DNA of 37,322 nucleotides from Candidatus Sungbacteria bacterium RIFCSPLOWO2_01_FULL_47_32. Lineage in GTDB: Bacteria > Patescibacteriota > Minisyncoccia > Sungbacterales > GWA2-42-14. Of this stretch, positions 8,316 to 16,215 are shown one piece after another. Where the stretch lies: NCBI GenBank assembly GCA_001820685.1, contig MHQP01000031.1:1-37322 (forward strand). The letters are read 5' to 3'. The notes below the pieces were generated by a model that worked only from the letters and a program-made list of their open reading frames with translations, was not told where the DNA came from and did no database searches. Every line of letters starts with the position of its first letter. Positions within the stretch are counted from its first letter, which is position 1. Made by a program: the position numbers and the translations under genes.

Positions 8316-9110
8316 CAATTGTGTGAGTACTTCCGCCCCGTCTTTCGTAATAAGTACCGTATGCTCAAAGTGCGCCGCGAGTTTTCCATCCGAAGTTTTG
8401 AGTGTCCAACCGTCTTTGTCCAAAATAAGATGCCAGTCCCCTTCAGTCGCCATCGGCTCTATCGCGATGACCATTCCTTCGCGAATCTTCGGACCAGTTC
8501 CGGGCTTCCCGAAATTCGGAACGAACGGGTCTTCATGAAGTTCTCTCCCCACTCCATGTCCCGAAAGGTCGCGTATAACGCCATATCCGTTACGCTCAAG
8601 ATGCTCCTGTATTGTGTACCCCAAGTCCCCGAGCCTCACTCCCGGCGCAAGCATCCGGATTCCCAACTCAAGCGACTCTTTCGTGGCACGCATTATTTTT
8701 TCCGCCTTCGGAGAAACTTTTCCGATGCCGATGGTTTCGGCCATATCGGTAACTAATCCTTGGGGCTTGCCCGCCGAAGCTTTAGCGAAGGCGGGCCACC
8801 GCATGCCGATATCAAGCCCGACGATATCTCCCTCTTTCAAAATACGTTTTTCTGTGGGAATGCCGTGTACGACTTCGTCATTCACGGAAACGCAAAGCGA
8901 GCCGGGGTACGGCCGTGGGTCAAGTTTCGTTTTGTATCCCTTGAAAATAGGTTCTCCGCCCGAAGACAAAATTAAGCCCTCGGCGAGCTTATCAAGTTCT
9001 TTTGTCGAAACTCCGGAACGCGCGGCTTGCTTCACACTAGCCAAAACTTCCGCCAACCGGCGCCCGCACCCCCGCAGTGTTTCTATTTCTTTTTCTGATG
9101 CTACGGTCAT
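8313..9110 (-). CDS. map: Methionine aminopeptidase type I, with a repeat-encoded insertion
   Basis: The enzyme removes the initiator methionine from nascent proteins. The metal ligands are Asp100 (GLD), Asp122 (VTDMAET), His185 (SGHGVG), Glu218 (AIEP) and Glu249 (FEH). The substrate-binding His82 is in VVHGIP. The two aspartates are normally 11 residues apart (E. coli 97/108) but here are 22 apart. The extra residues, WPAFAKASAGKP, are encoded by a palindromic DNA element. The frame is kept and every ligand remains, so the enzyme is probably active with an enlarged loop. Its start overlaps the adk stop by 4 bp (ATGA), so the two are coupled. It is the last gene of the cluster; infA, rpmJ and rpsM, which usually follow, are absent. 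Confidence 0.96.
   Translation of the reverse strand: MTVASEKEIETLRGCGRRLAEVLASVKQAARSGVSTKELDKLAEGLILSSGGEPIFKGYKTKLDPRPYPGSLCVSVNDEVVHGIPTEKRILKEGDIVGLDIGMRWPAFAKASAGKPQGLVTDMAETIGIGKVSPKAEKIMRATKESLELGIRMLAPGVRLGDLGYTIQEHLERNGYGVIRDLSGHGVGRELHEDPFVPNFGKPGTGPKIREGMVIAIEPMATEGDWHLILDKDGWTLKTSDGKLAAHFEHTVLITKDGAEVLTQL
8767..8796. repeat. Small palindromic element inserted in frame in map
   Basis: The sequence reads TGCCCGCCGAAGC-TTTA-GCGAAGGCGGGC, with outer arms GCCCGCC/GGCGGGC. It closely matches 24105-24131, inside the Phd-like gene: both contain GCCCGCCGAAG and GACGAAGG or GCGAAGG. In map it is read as PAFAKASAGK; in the other gene it is read in a different frame as ARRSLDEGG. The match in DNA but not in protein shows that the DNA element is the unit being copied. 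Confidence 0.75.
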
Positions 9111-9802
9111 GTCGTATGTTTTTTAGACCAAGACTCGAGATGGTTTCTTACCTCTTCGGCAATCGCCTCCGGAGGAAGTTCTCCGTTGACATGAACAGTT
9201 TCTATGCCGACTTTTTTAATAAGCTCAAAAACAGGTTCGGTCTGTCTGTAATATTCCCTAAACCGCTCCTTGATTATCTCGGGAACGTCAAGAGAGCGTT
9301 TTACAAGTTCTCCTCCGCACTTGGGACAAACACGCCAGTCTTTCGTTTCACTATTCCAAAGAACCGGAGTCCTGCATTTTTTGCACACCCTGCGATTGCT
9401 GTTCCTAAAAAGAGACGTATCCTCCGACACGTCAACGGCAAAAACAAGCACGTTTTCATAGCCAAAAAGGCTTTCAAAAACCTTAAAAAGGAATTCCGCC
9501 TGCACAATACTTCGAGGCGAGCCGCTGAAAACAAGATTCTTTCCCTCCGCTGAATACTGCTTGATGTATCGCTCAACGACTGTATTCACAACATCAGGAG
9601 AGTTTAATACGCCCGATTCAAAATTTTTCCTTTCGCGTACAACGACGGGGTCATTTTGCTTTGCCGGATCGTACCATTCTTTCTCAAGCACTCTCCCCGT
9701 ATCAAAATGAAAAAAACCGAACCGTTCGGAAACGAGATCGGCCTGAGTCCCCTTGCCAGAGCCAGGAAGCCCCATAAAGATGACTATTTTGGGATATGCC
9801 AT
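9107..9802 (-). CDS. adk: Adenylate kinase (zinc-LID type)
   Basis: The 231-residue nucleotide kinase has the P-loop GLPGSGKGT at residues 11-19. The NMP-binding region follows (FDTGRVLEKE). FSGSPRS replaces the usual DGFPR. The LID has four Cys (CKKC and CPKC) that fit a structural zinc site. The role is AMP + ATP to 2 ADP in the cytoplasm. The position between secY and map is the standard spc-operon location and supports the name. The divergent DGFPR motif leaves some room for another NMP specificity. Confidence 0.93.
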   Translation of the reverse strand: MAYPKIVIFMGLPGSGKGTQADLVSERFGFFHFDTGRVLEKEWYDPAKQNDPVVVRERKNFESGVLNSPDVVNTVVERYIKQYSAEGKNLVFSGSPRSIVQAEFLFKVFESLFGYENVLVFAVDVSEDTSLFRNSNRRVCKKCRTPVLWNSETKDWRVCPKCGGELVKRSLDVPEIIKERFREYYRQTEPVFELIKKVGIETVHVNGELPPEAIAEEVRNHLESWSKKHTT

Positions 9803-9829
9803 TTGTCTTTTTTTGTTCTGAAACAGGCG

Positions 9830-11101
9830 TTATTCGTATTCGTATGTAACGATCTGCGACTGGACCTGCTTCAGCGTCTCAAGAACGACGGATACGGCGA
9901 TCAAAAGCGCAGTACCGCCGATGGTAAATGTCTGGATGGCAAATACTCCCTGGGCCGCAATAGGAAGAACGGCAGTAAGTCCTAAAAATACCGCTCCCAC
10001 GAGCGTTATGCGGTTGATGATGCGGTATAAATATTCCGCAGTTTGCCGCCCGGGGCGAATGCCGAGAACAAACCCCCCTTGCTTTTGAATGTTATCGGCT
10101 ATGGATTGCGGATCAAACGTAACCGCCGTATAGAAATACGTGAATACGAACACAAGAACGAAATAAACGCTTCCGTATATCCACTGGTTGTTGAACATCT
10201 TGATGAGAAAATCCGAGATGAACTGGGCTGTTGAGTTCGGAACACCGGCAAGAAAACTTCCGATAAGTCCGGGGAAAAGAACGATAGACACGGCAAAAAT
10301 TATCGGAATAACTCCCGCCTGATTCACCCGAAGCGGAAGATGAGTGGAAACGCCTCCGTACACGCGATTTCCCCGAACGCGTTTTGCGTATGATACGGGA
10401 ATGTTCCGCTGGGCTTCTGTAATATAGACGACTCCCGCGACAACAATAAGGGCGATTGCCGCAAATACCAGGTAGCTCGGAAGTTTTTCGGGACTATTCC
10501 TGACATCAAACACAAATTGTCCGAAGTTCGTCGGTAAGCCCGAAACAATGCCGGCAAAGATCATGAGCGAAATTCCGTTCCCGATGCCTTTTTCAGAAAT
10601 GAGTTCTCCTATCCAGACAAGAAACATGGTGCCCGCGGTAATGACGACCATGTTCGTAAGAAACCCGAAAATGCCAAGATGAGGAAGGATGTTTTGACGC
10701 GACAGAATGATAAGAAGACCGTACGCTTGTAAGAGCCCAAGCGGAACGGTAAGAAGGCGCGAATATTGGTTGAAGCGCGCTCTGCCCGCCTCTCCTTCTT
10801 CCTGATACATTTCTTTCAAGCGCGGAAATATCATAGTTAAAAGCTGCATGATGATGGAGCCGGTAATGTACGGCCCTACTCCGAGCATCGCGATGGAAAG
10901 GTTCGTCAACGCTCCTCCGGAAAATATGTTCAGAAGCCCGAAGAACTGGCTGTTCCCTAAAAACGAACGGAGCGCTTCCTTGTCAACTCCCGGAACGGGA
11001 ATATTTGCCGCAACCCGAAAGATGACAAGCATGAGCAACACAAAAAGGATCTTTTTCCGAAGATCCGATATTTTTAAAATTTGTTGGAGTCGCTCAAACA
11101 T
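9830..11101 (-). CDS. secY: Protein translocase subunit SecY
   Basis: The central channel of the Sec translocon, 423 residues, with ten predicted membrane helices. Recognisable stretches include NIPVPGVDKEALRSFL near the plug, LGVGPYITGSIIMQLL in helix 2, TAGTMFLVWIGELISEKGIGNG, and the cytosolic C5 loop around GIRPGRQTAEYL, whose Arg contacts ribosome or SecA in characterised homologues. It lies between rplO and adk, as usual. No start ambiguity. Confidence 0.97.
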   Translation of the reverse strand: MFERLQQILKISDLRKKILFVLLMLVIFRVAANIPVPGVDKEALRSFLGNSQFFGLLNIFSGGALTNLSIAMLGVGPYITGSIIMQLLTMIFPRLKEMYQEEGEAGRARFNQYSRLLTVPLGLLQAYGLLIILSRQNILPHLGIFGFLTNMVVITAGTMFLVWIGELISEKGIGNGISLMIFAGIVSGLPTNFGQFVFDVRNSPEKLPSYLVFAAIALIVVAGVVYITEAQRNIPVSYAKRVRGNRVYGGVSTHLPLRVNQAGVIPIIFAVSIVLFPGLIGSFLAGVPNSTAQFISDFLIKMFNNQWIYGSVYFVLVFVFTYFYTAVTFDPQSIADNIQKQGGFVLGIRPGRQTAEYLYRIINRITLVGAVFLGLTAVLPIAAQGVFAIQTFTIGGTALLIAVSVVLETLKQVQSQIVTYEYE

Positions 11102-11113
11102 ATTAGCGTTTGT

Positions 11114-11527
11114 TTATGAGCCTGCTTTTGCCCGTGCCGGACGCGAAAGCTCGACGTCTTTAAATATGAGCTTTTTTTTGAGCTCTCCCTGACCGAGTAT
11201 CTTCACCTTCGGAAGCCGCCCTTTCATTCTATCAAGAAGTCCCCGCTCAACCAATGTCGCCGGAGAGACCGTTTCTCCTTCCTTATAAACCTCGTTTAAG
11301 TCGGAAAGGTTCAAAACTTCCACTTTTGGAGCAAATGAACGGAACTTAAATCCACGGCTTTTCGGAATTTTCTTTATGATATCGCGAAGCGCCGGCCGTA
11401 TCTTATGCCCGGCCCTTGCCTTCTGCCCTTTTGTCCCTCTACCCGCGGTTGTTCCGCGCTTCCCACCTCTCCCGATACGCTGTCCCCTCCTGAATTTTGT
11501 CTTTGATTGTATATTATGAAGCTGCAT
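11114..11527 (-). CDS. rplO: 50S ribosomal protein uL15
   Basis: A 137-residue large-subunit protein. The extended Gly/Arg-rich N-terminal arm (RGGKRGTTAGRGTKGQ) threads into 23S rRNA, and the C-terminal globular part ends VELSRPARAKAGS. It follows rpsE by only 3 bp. The rpmD gene (uL30), normally found here, is missing, a known trait of CPR bacteria. Confidence 0.96.
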   Translation of the reverse strand: MQLHNIQSKTKFRRGQRIGRGGKRGTTAGRGTKGQKARAGHKIRPALRDIIKKIPKSRGFKFRSFAPKVEVLNLSDLNEVYKEGETVSPATLVERGLLDRMKGRLPKVKILGQGELKKKLIFKDVELSRPARAKAGS

Positions 11528-11530
11528 GGT

Positions 11531-12001
11531 TTAATCTTTTAATTTTTTCAGCGCCTCAATGACCGCGCGCGCGTTATTAAGTTTGTTCGGAGAACGAGAA
11601 AGAATTTTTGAAGACATGTTCTGAATTCCTGCCATATCGGCGACCGCCCGGACCGAACCTCCCGCGATAATCCCGGCACCCAAGGGTGCTGGCATAAGTT
11701 TTACATGGGAAGCTGCGTATTTCGCTTCAACTTCAAAAGGGATACTGCCGCTTTTTGTTACGACAACATCAATCATGAACTTTCTTCCTTTGCGAACTGC
11801 CTTTTCAACCGCCTGCGATACGTCCGGCCCCTTTGCGACCCCGATCCCAACACGCCCCGCCTGGTTCCCGATAACAACCGTTGCGCGGAAACTGAAGCGG
11901 CGCCCACCCTTAACAACGCGGGCTGTTCGCCGAATATCCAGAACTTTCTGTTCAAACTCCGATTTTTCTTTTTTGAAACGCTGATGTCTTTCCTGTGCCA
12001 T
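11531..12001 (-). CDS. rpsE: 30S ribosomal protein uS5
   Basis: The 156-residue small-subunit protein takes part in decoding fidelity and mRNA entry. Seen: the N-terminal double-stranded RNA-binding fold with RVVKGGRRFSFRATVVIGN and VGIGVAKGPDVSQAVEKA, then the C-terminal domain with GAGIIAGGSVRAVADMAGI. The start is the ATG giving MAQERHQRFKKEKSEFEQ. The 226 bp upstream, separating it from rplR, is filled with inverted repeats, which is abnormal for this operon. Confidence 0.96.
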   Translation of the reverse strand: MAQERHQRFKKEKSEFEQKVLDIRRTARVVKGGRRFSFRATVVIGNQAGRVGIGVAKGPDVSQAVEKAVRKGRKFMIDVVVTKSGSIPFEVEAKYAASHVKLMPAPLGAGIIAGGSVRAVADMAGIQNMSSKILSRSPNKLNNARAVIEALKKLKD

Positions 12002-12227
12002 GCTAATTTTCTCAGCGAGGCGCCCGCGTCCAGCGGTGCGGCCGAGATATTAGAAAATTAAGCACCCAGCTGTAGTTTTATTAAAAACTGGTTTGCTTAA
12101 TGAACTTTCTTTAATACATTAATCTTGTTTTTGCTACCGACAACCGAAGAGTAAAACTACGGCTGGGTAAGGTTTGCCAGCCGCAATTTTTGTCCGCCCA
12201 AGACGAACAAAAATTGCGGGACAAGCC
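12002..12227. repeat. Three stacked inverted repeats between rplR and rpsE
   Basis: This 226 bp spacer has no gene. It holds three separate palindromic units. (1) TAATTTTCT at 12004-12012 pairs with AGAAAATTA at 12052-12060. (2) CCCAGCTGTAGTTTTA at 12065-12080 pairs with TAAAACTACGGCTGGG at 12152-12167 (15 of 16 Watson-Crick, the other G-U), giving a 103 bp unit. (3) CCGCAATTTTTGT at 12181-12193 pairs perfectly with ACAAAAATTGCGG at 12207-12219, and the arms extend to AAGGTTTG/CAAGCCTT at the rplR stop. All would be transcribed inside the operon and form stable RNA hairpins. Unit 2 has the size and CCC...GGG ends of the mobile elements elsewhere in the window. Confidence 0.75.
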
Positions 12228-12584
12228 TTAGAATTTTAAACCGGCTTTGCGCGCTGCATCAGCCAGCTTCTTAACATTTCCATGATACCGGTATCCGCTG
12301 CGGTCAAACACGACTTCCTTGATGCCTTTCTCAAGCGCGCGCTTTCCGAGAAGTGCGCCCACCTCTTCGGCGGCACCTCCTTGTTTTCCCTTTACTTTTT
12401 TCACTTCGCTGGTTTCGGCGACGATAAGAGTCTTTCCCGCTTCATCATCGACGAGCTGAAGGTGCAGATGCTTATTTGAACGGAATACCGAGAGACGAGG
12501 CCGCGCGGCCGTGCCTAACACACCGGAGCGGATGCGCCTGTGTCTGCGAATGCGTTTGTCCCGTTTTGTTTTAAATTGATTCAT
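12228..12584 (-). CDS. rplR: 50S ribosomal protein uL18
   Basis: A 118-residue protein that binds 5S rRNA and helps place the central protuberance. The N-terminus is strongly basic (FKTKRDKRIRRHRRIRSG). The core has RPRLSVFRSNKHLHLQLVDD, and the family C-terminal signature is FDRSGYRYHGNVKKLADAAR. The downstream inverted repeat begins at its stop codon. Confidence 0.96.
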   Translation of the reverse strand: MNQFKTKRDKRIRRHRRIRSGVLGTAARPRLSVFRSNKHLHLQLVDDEAGKTLIVAETSEVKKVKGKQGGAAEEVGALLGKRALEKGIKEVVFDRSGYRYHGNVKKLADAARKAGLKF

Positions 12585-12642
12585 GAATTCTCAGCTCGTA
12601 CATTTATTCGTATATTCGTACGATTCATTATCCGTAAAATTA

Positions 12643-13188
12643 CTAACCAGCGGTCGTAGTCGCCTTCTTGCCGGCCTTTCGCTTAATAACCTCGCCTGAG
12701 TATCTGATGCCTTTGCCCTTATAAGGCTCGGGCGGCTTCAGGCGCCGGATACGGGCCGCAGTTTCTCCGACCAATTCTTTATCAAAACCGGATATTGTAA
12801 GGGCGTTCTTCTCTATTTTAAATGTAATGCCTTTTGGCGCTTCAAATTTTATTGGATGGGAAAGACCGAGCGAAAAAGAAAGGTTCGGGCCCTCCGCAAC
12901 AACCTTGTAGCCTACCCCCTCTATCTCGAGTTTTTTTTCATATCCTTTTGTAACCCCCTCAACCATATTTTGGAGAAGAGCGCGTGTAAGGCCCCACAGT
13001 GCAGAGGTTTTTTTTGAGTTTTTTACAACAATAACGCTCGCCTCGGTTCCTGCCACCGTAACGTCAATCTCGGGAACAAGCTTTATCGAAAGCTCTCCTT
13101 TCGGCCCTTTGACAACAACAGCACCGCCGTTTTTTGTAACGGTGGTTCCGTTCGGAATTTGAACTATTTTTTTGCCGATGCGACTCAT
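12643..13188 (-). CDS. rplF: 50S ribosomal protein uL6
   Basis: The 181-residue protein is made of two related alpha/beta halves and sits near the sarcin-ricin loop and factor-binding site. Seen: MSRIGKKIVQIPNG at the start, VKGPKGELSIKL in the first half, and the signature RLKPPEPYKGKGIRY in the second. The C-terminal basic tail (KRKAGKK) is usual. It starts 4 bp after the rpsH stop. Confidence 0.97.
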   Translation of the reverse strand: MSRIGKKIVQIPNGTTVTKNGGAVVVKGPKGELSIKLVPEIDVTVAGTEASVIVVKNSKKTSALWGLTRALLQNMVEGVTKGYEKKLEIEGVGYKVVAEGPNLSFSLGLSHPIKFEAPKGITFKIEKNALTISGFDKELVGETAARIRRLKPPEPYKGKGIRYSGEVIKRKAGKKATTTAG

Positions 13189-13192
13189 AGGT

Positions 13193-13579
13193 TTACCAGA
13201 CTTCTAAAATAACTTCTCCTCCAACTCCGGCTTTTTTTGCTTCCCTGTCCGTCATCAGGCCTTTCGAAGTGGAAATAACGGCGCTCCCAAAGCCGTTCTT
13301 TACGGAATATATTTCTGACTTCCCGACATATACCCGTTTTCCAAGCTTTGATATCCGCCGGATGCCGTGCACCGCCGGAGCCTTGCCGTTATAGCGAAGA
13401 GAAAGCTCCAAAAATTTTCTTGCCTTCTTTCCTTTCTTTTCAGTCGCGCTGATGTATTTATTCCTCTCCAAAACTTCTGCGATAGCGTTTTTTATGTTGG
13501 AAAACGGAAGAGTAACCGATTCGTGTTCGGCTTTATAGGCATTTCGTATTTTGGTTATCATGTCCGCGATTGGGTCCAT
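13193..13579 (-). CDS. rpsH: 30S ribosomal protein uS8
   Basis: A 128-residue primary 16S rRNA-binding protein. The N-terminus MDPIADMITKIRNAYKA and the C-terminal block VISTSKGLMTDREAKKAGVG are the family signatures. In E. coli uS8 represses the spc operon by binding its mRNA near rplE; no such site was identified here. Normal length. Confidence 0.97.
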   Translation of the reverse strand: MDPIADMITKIRNAYKAEHESVTLPFSNIKNAIAEVLERNKYISATEKKGKKARKFLELSLRYNGKAPAVHGIRRISKLGKRVYVGKSEIYSVKNGFGSAVISTSKGLMTDREAKKAGVGGEVILEVW

Positions 13580-13611
13580 ATGATTTCGTTAAAGATGAAA
13601 ACTTTTTAAAA

Positions 13612-13797
13612 TTACCAGGAAGATTTTTTAACTCCGGGAATTTCTCCCCTGTTTGCCAGCTCCCGAAAACATATCCTGCACAGGTCAAAGTCTCTCATGT
13701 AGCCATGCTTGCGCCCACACCTGAAGCAACGCCGAACAACCCGCGACTTAAATTTCGGCTTTTTGATGCTTCGTGCTATGACCGATTGCTTTGCCAT
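13612..13797 (-). CDS. rpsN: 30S ribosomal protein uS14, zinc type
   Basis: A 61-residue short form with four Cys arranged CFRC and CRIC around [11 protein letters not shown], the zinc-binding type found in many Gram-positive and CPR bacteria. The C-terminal [16 protein letters not shown] is the usual end. Position between rplE and rpsH is canonical. Confidence 0.97.
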   Translation of the reverse strand: MAKQSVIARSIKKPKFKSRVVRRCFRCGRKHGYMRDFDLCRICFRELANRGEIPGVKKSSW

Positions 13798-13807
13798 TGC
13801 TCAAAAG

Positions 13808-14344
13808 TTATTTCTTAAATGGAAATCCCAGGAGTGCTAACATCTCCCGCGCAACTTCCGGTTTTCGCGCAGTAGTTACGACCGTTACCTCGAATCCGAA
13901 CAAAAAGTGGTAATCTTCCCCGATGATCTCCGGAAAAACAATATGCTCCTTCACGCCGATTGTCAAGTTCCCATGGTGGTCGAATGAATTCGAATCAAGC
14001 CCGCGGAAATCGCGCTCGCGCGGAAGCGCTATCTTAATGAGCCGCTCAAGAAAGTCGTACATCCTTTTTCCCCGCAGCGTTACCTGGTAGCCGATAAGCT
14101 GTCCTATGCGCGTCTTGAAAGAAGCGATTGCTTTTTTAGCCTTTCGGGGCGCTGGTTTTTGGCCGGCGATAAGAGTCAGCATTTTTACGAGTTCCTGCAT
14201 TTGTTTGTCGTCTTTTACTCGCCCCACGCCGGTATTTATTACGACCTTCGTTATTTTCGGAACAGCCATCGGATTTTTCCAGCCAAAACTTGCCATCAGA
14301 GATGGGATAACTTTCTTTTTATATTGTTCCTGCATTGTTGCCAT
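13808..14344 (-). CDS. rplE: 50S ribosomal protein uL5
   Basis: A 178-residue 5S rRNA-binding protein of the central protuberance. Diagnostic parts are NPMAVPKITKVVINTGVGR, TLIAGQKPAPRKAKKAIASF, IGYQVTLRGKRMYDFLERL and the P-site-facing RDFRGLDSNSFDHHGN. The start MATMQEQYKKKVIPSLM is slightly extended but normal for the family. Confidence 0.97.
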   Translation of the reverse strand: MATMQEQYKKKVIPSLMASFGWKNPMAVPKITKVVINTGVGRVKDDKQMQELVKMLTLIAGQKPAPRKAKKAIASFKTRIGQLIGYQVTLRGKRMYDFLERLIKIALPRERDFRGLDSNSFDHHGNLTIGVKEHIVFPEIIGEDYHFLFGFEVTVVTTARKPEVAREMLALLGFPFKK

Positions 14345-14405
14345 ATCTTTTCTTCGCTAACTGCGGATCAGTGCAAATTTACGAAACTCCCCTTTATTCA
14401 TAGTA

Positions 14406-14714
14406 TTATATCTCGCTTCCACATTGTTTGCAGACGCGCATTTTTTCTCCGGCCTCGGTGAATGCGTATCCCATGCGCGTGGACGCGCCGCACTTTGGAC
14501 AGACAATCATAACGTTTGAGATGTGCACGGGCGCCGCGAGGTGAACGGTTTCTCCCTTTTTGCCCTGCTGGCGAGTCTTCTTGTGTTTTTTCCTCATGTT
14601 GACGCCCTCAACCAAAATCCTGTCTTCATTGAGAAAAACTTTCGCTACTTTTCCGGTCTTTCCTTTGTCCTTGCCGGAAATAACCTTTACATTGTCGCCT
14701 TTTCTTATTTTCAT
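14406..14714 (-). CDS. rplX: 50S ribosomal protein uL24 with C-terminal zinc ribbon
   Basis: The 102-residue protein starts with a KOW motif (KGDNVKVISGKDKGKTGKV), which initiates 50S assembly. The C-terminal part holds CPKC and CKQC, a zinc ribbon found in many, but not all, bacterial uL24 proteins. A 61 bp spacer separates it from rplE. Confidence 0.96.
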   Translation of the reverse strand: MKIRKGDNVKVISGKDKGKTGKVAKVFLNEDRILVEGVNMRKKHKKTRQQGKKGETVHLAAPVHISNVMIVCPKCGASTRMGYAFTEAGEKMRVCKQCGSEI

Positions 14715-14724
14715 AGTGAGTATT

Positions 14725-15102
14725 TTAAACTACCTCAGGGGCGAGCGATACAATTTTAATATATCCCCTGTCGCGGAGTTCCCGCGCAACCGGCCCGAAA
14801 ATACGGCCTCCTCGGGGTATCCATCCCTCTTTTGTTTTTTCAACAAGTACCACTGCATTATCATCAAAACGAATGTAGGAGCCGTCGGCACGGCGCACCG
14901 GAGCGCGCTGGCGTACGATGACCGCGCGTATAACATCTTTTTTCTTCGCCATTTTTCTCGGCTCGGCAATTTTTACGGATGCGACGACAACGTCTCCAAG
15001 GCCCGCATAGCGCCGGCGGGAACCACCCAAAACCTTAATAACCTGGACGAGCTTTGCTCCGGTGTTATCCGCGACTTTTAACATTGAACGCGTCTGTATC
15101 AT
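14725..15102 (-). CDS. rplN: 50S ribosomal protein uL14
   Basis: A 125-residue protein at the subunit interface. The N-terminus [18 protein letters not shown] and the signature [16 protein letters not shown] are intact, and the C-terminus [11 protein letters not shown] is usual. The sequence is highly conserved and the start unambiguous. Confidence 0.97.
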   Translation of the reverse strand: MIQTRSMLKVADNTGAKLVQVIKVLGGSRRRYAGLGDVVVASVKIAEPRKMAKKKDVIRAVIVRQRAPVRRADGSYIRFDDNAVVLVEKTKEGWIPRGGRIFGPVARELRDRGYIKIVSLAPEVV

Positions 15103-15114
15103 ACATGGTTAAAT

Positions 15115-15420
15115 TTACGAATTTGCTTCGCTGGGCTTTTCTTCTCCCTCCGCCGGAAGCTCTAGCTCCTCACCAACATCAGCAACATTGATGCTTCCAA
15201 CCTTTTCAACGACCTTCCACCGCTTTTCTTTCGAAAGCGGCCGTGTTTCCTGAATAATGACAATATCCCCCACGACAAATTCTCCCTCGGCATGCGCCTT
15301 ATATTTTTTTGACGCCTGAAAACGTTTTTGGTATTTGGGATGCATCTTTAACCGGTCGATCTTTACGACCACCGTCTTTTGCATTTTATTCGAAACAACT
15401 GTCCCTTTAAGCTTTCTCAT
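15115..15420 (-). CDS. rpsQ: 30S ribosomal protein uS17
   Basis: A 101-residue primary 16S rRNA-binding OB-fold protein. Seen: [20 protein letters not shown] and [19 protein letters not shown]. The last 25 or so residues form an acidic tail ([18 protein letters not shown]) beyond the E. coli length. Confidence 0.96.
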   Translation of the reverse strand: MRKLKGTVVSNKMQKTVVVKIDRLKMHPKYQKRFQASKKYKAHAEGEFVVGDIVIIQETRPLSKEKRWKVVEKVGSINVADVGEELELPAEGEEKPSEANS

Positions 15421-15426
15421 GTTTCT

Positions 15427-15621
15427 TTATTTGTTACTCTCGGCTTCTTTTACTATCGTCTTGATACGGGCAATATCTTTTTTTACCGCCGACGCTTCCT
15501 TGACATTCTTCGCTTTTCCCCGGGACGACAAGAACTTCAGCTCTTCCAAGCGCTTTCGCTTTTCCCCAAGCAACGCTTTGAGGTCAGTGATTCCCTGTTG
15601 TCTCAGTTCCGACGGTTTCAT
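15427..15621 (-). CDS. rpmC: 50S ribosomal protein uL29
   Basis: A 64-residue two-helix hairpin protein near the tunnel exit. It opens MKPSELRQQGITDLKALLGE and closes VKKDIARIKTIVKEAE, as in the family. It follows rplP by 3 bp. Confidence 0.95.
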   Translation of the reverse strand: MKPSELRQQGITDLKALLGEKRKRLEELKFLSSRGKAKNVKEASAVKKDIARIKTIVKEAESNK

Positions 15622-15624
15622 GGT

Positions 15625-16032
15625 TTACAGTTTAGATACAAATTTCGTTTTTATCGGAAGCTTATGCCCGGCAAGGCGCATTGCTTCCTTAGCGATGTCT
15701 TTCGCCACGCCATCCATTTCAAAAATGATACGCCCAGGCTTGATCGGAAAAACATAGTGGTCAACATTTCCCTTCCCTCCTCCTAGGGTCATTTCAGCGG
15801 CTTTTTTAGTCACCGGTTTATCGGGAAAAATACGGATCCAAACCTTTCCTCCGCGCTGGATGTAGTGCATCATTGCTTTTCGCGCGGCCTCAATCTGGCG
15901 GGCTGTTATCCATTTCGGTTCTTCGGCTTTAAGCCCGAAGGAGCCGAATGCAAGTTCAGTTCCCCGAGTATCATTCCCGCTCTTTGGCCTCTTTTGCCAT
16001 TTTCTGTGTTTTACTTTTTTTGGTTGTAGCAT
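15625..16032 (-). CDS. rplP: 50S ribosomal protein uL16
   Basis: A 135-residue protein near the peptidyl transferase centre and A-site tRNA elbow. Diagnostic parts: VKHRKWQKR at the start, [20 protein letters not shown] and [20 protein letters not shown]. The intact start is preceded by a two-stem mobile element and, beyond it, by a second, slightly different copy of the first 12 codons (16130-16164), so the 5' end of this gene appears to have been replaced. Confidence 0.97.
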   Translation of the reverse strand: MLQPKKVKHRKWQKRPKSGNDTRGTELAFGSFGLKAEEPKWITARQIEAARKAMMHYIQRGGKVWIRIFPDKPVTKKAAEMTLGGGKGNVDHYVFPIKPGRIIFEMDGVAKDIAKEAMRLAGHKLPIKTKFVSKL

Positions 16033-16045
16033 AATTTTAGCTTTT

Positions 16046-16129
16046 GTCCCGCTATCTATCAGGTATTATTTAAAGGATAGCGGGATCCCGACTTCATTAT
16101 TTTAAAATATTTATGCTGAGCGTCGGGAC
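16046..16129. mobile_element. Two-stem repeat element (family F), rplP copy
   Basis: An 84 bp element made of two adjoining hairpins: GTCCCGCTATC pairs with GATAGCGGGAT, and TCCCGAC pairs with GTCGGGA, meeting in the centre as GATAGCGGGATCCCGAC. The loops are AT-rich. The same design, stem for stem but with different loops, occurs at 24732-24814 in reverse orientation. The GCTATC end faces the intact rplP and the GTCGGGA end faces the rplP remnant. Confidence 0.8.
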
Positions 16130-16164
16130 CACTTTCTATGTTTTATTTTTTTTGGCTGCAGCAT
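16130..16164 (-). pseudogene. Remnant of the rplP 5' end
   Basis: Read on the minus strand this is ATG followed by codons for LQPKKIKHRK and all but the last base of a Trp codon, which is completed by the element end. Compared with the intact rplP start ([12 protein letters not shown]), 5 of 36 bases differ, all transitions, and only one changes an amino acid (Ile/Val). The remnant ends exactly where the repeat element begins. The pattern of differences is that of two functional alleles, not of a decayed duplicate. Confidence 0.8.
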
Positions 16165-16215
16165 AGTTCGTATTCTTTATTTGCGGCGGCACTCGAGATG
16201 CCATAAACGAATCAT

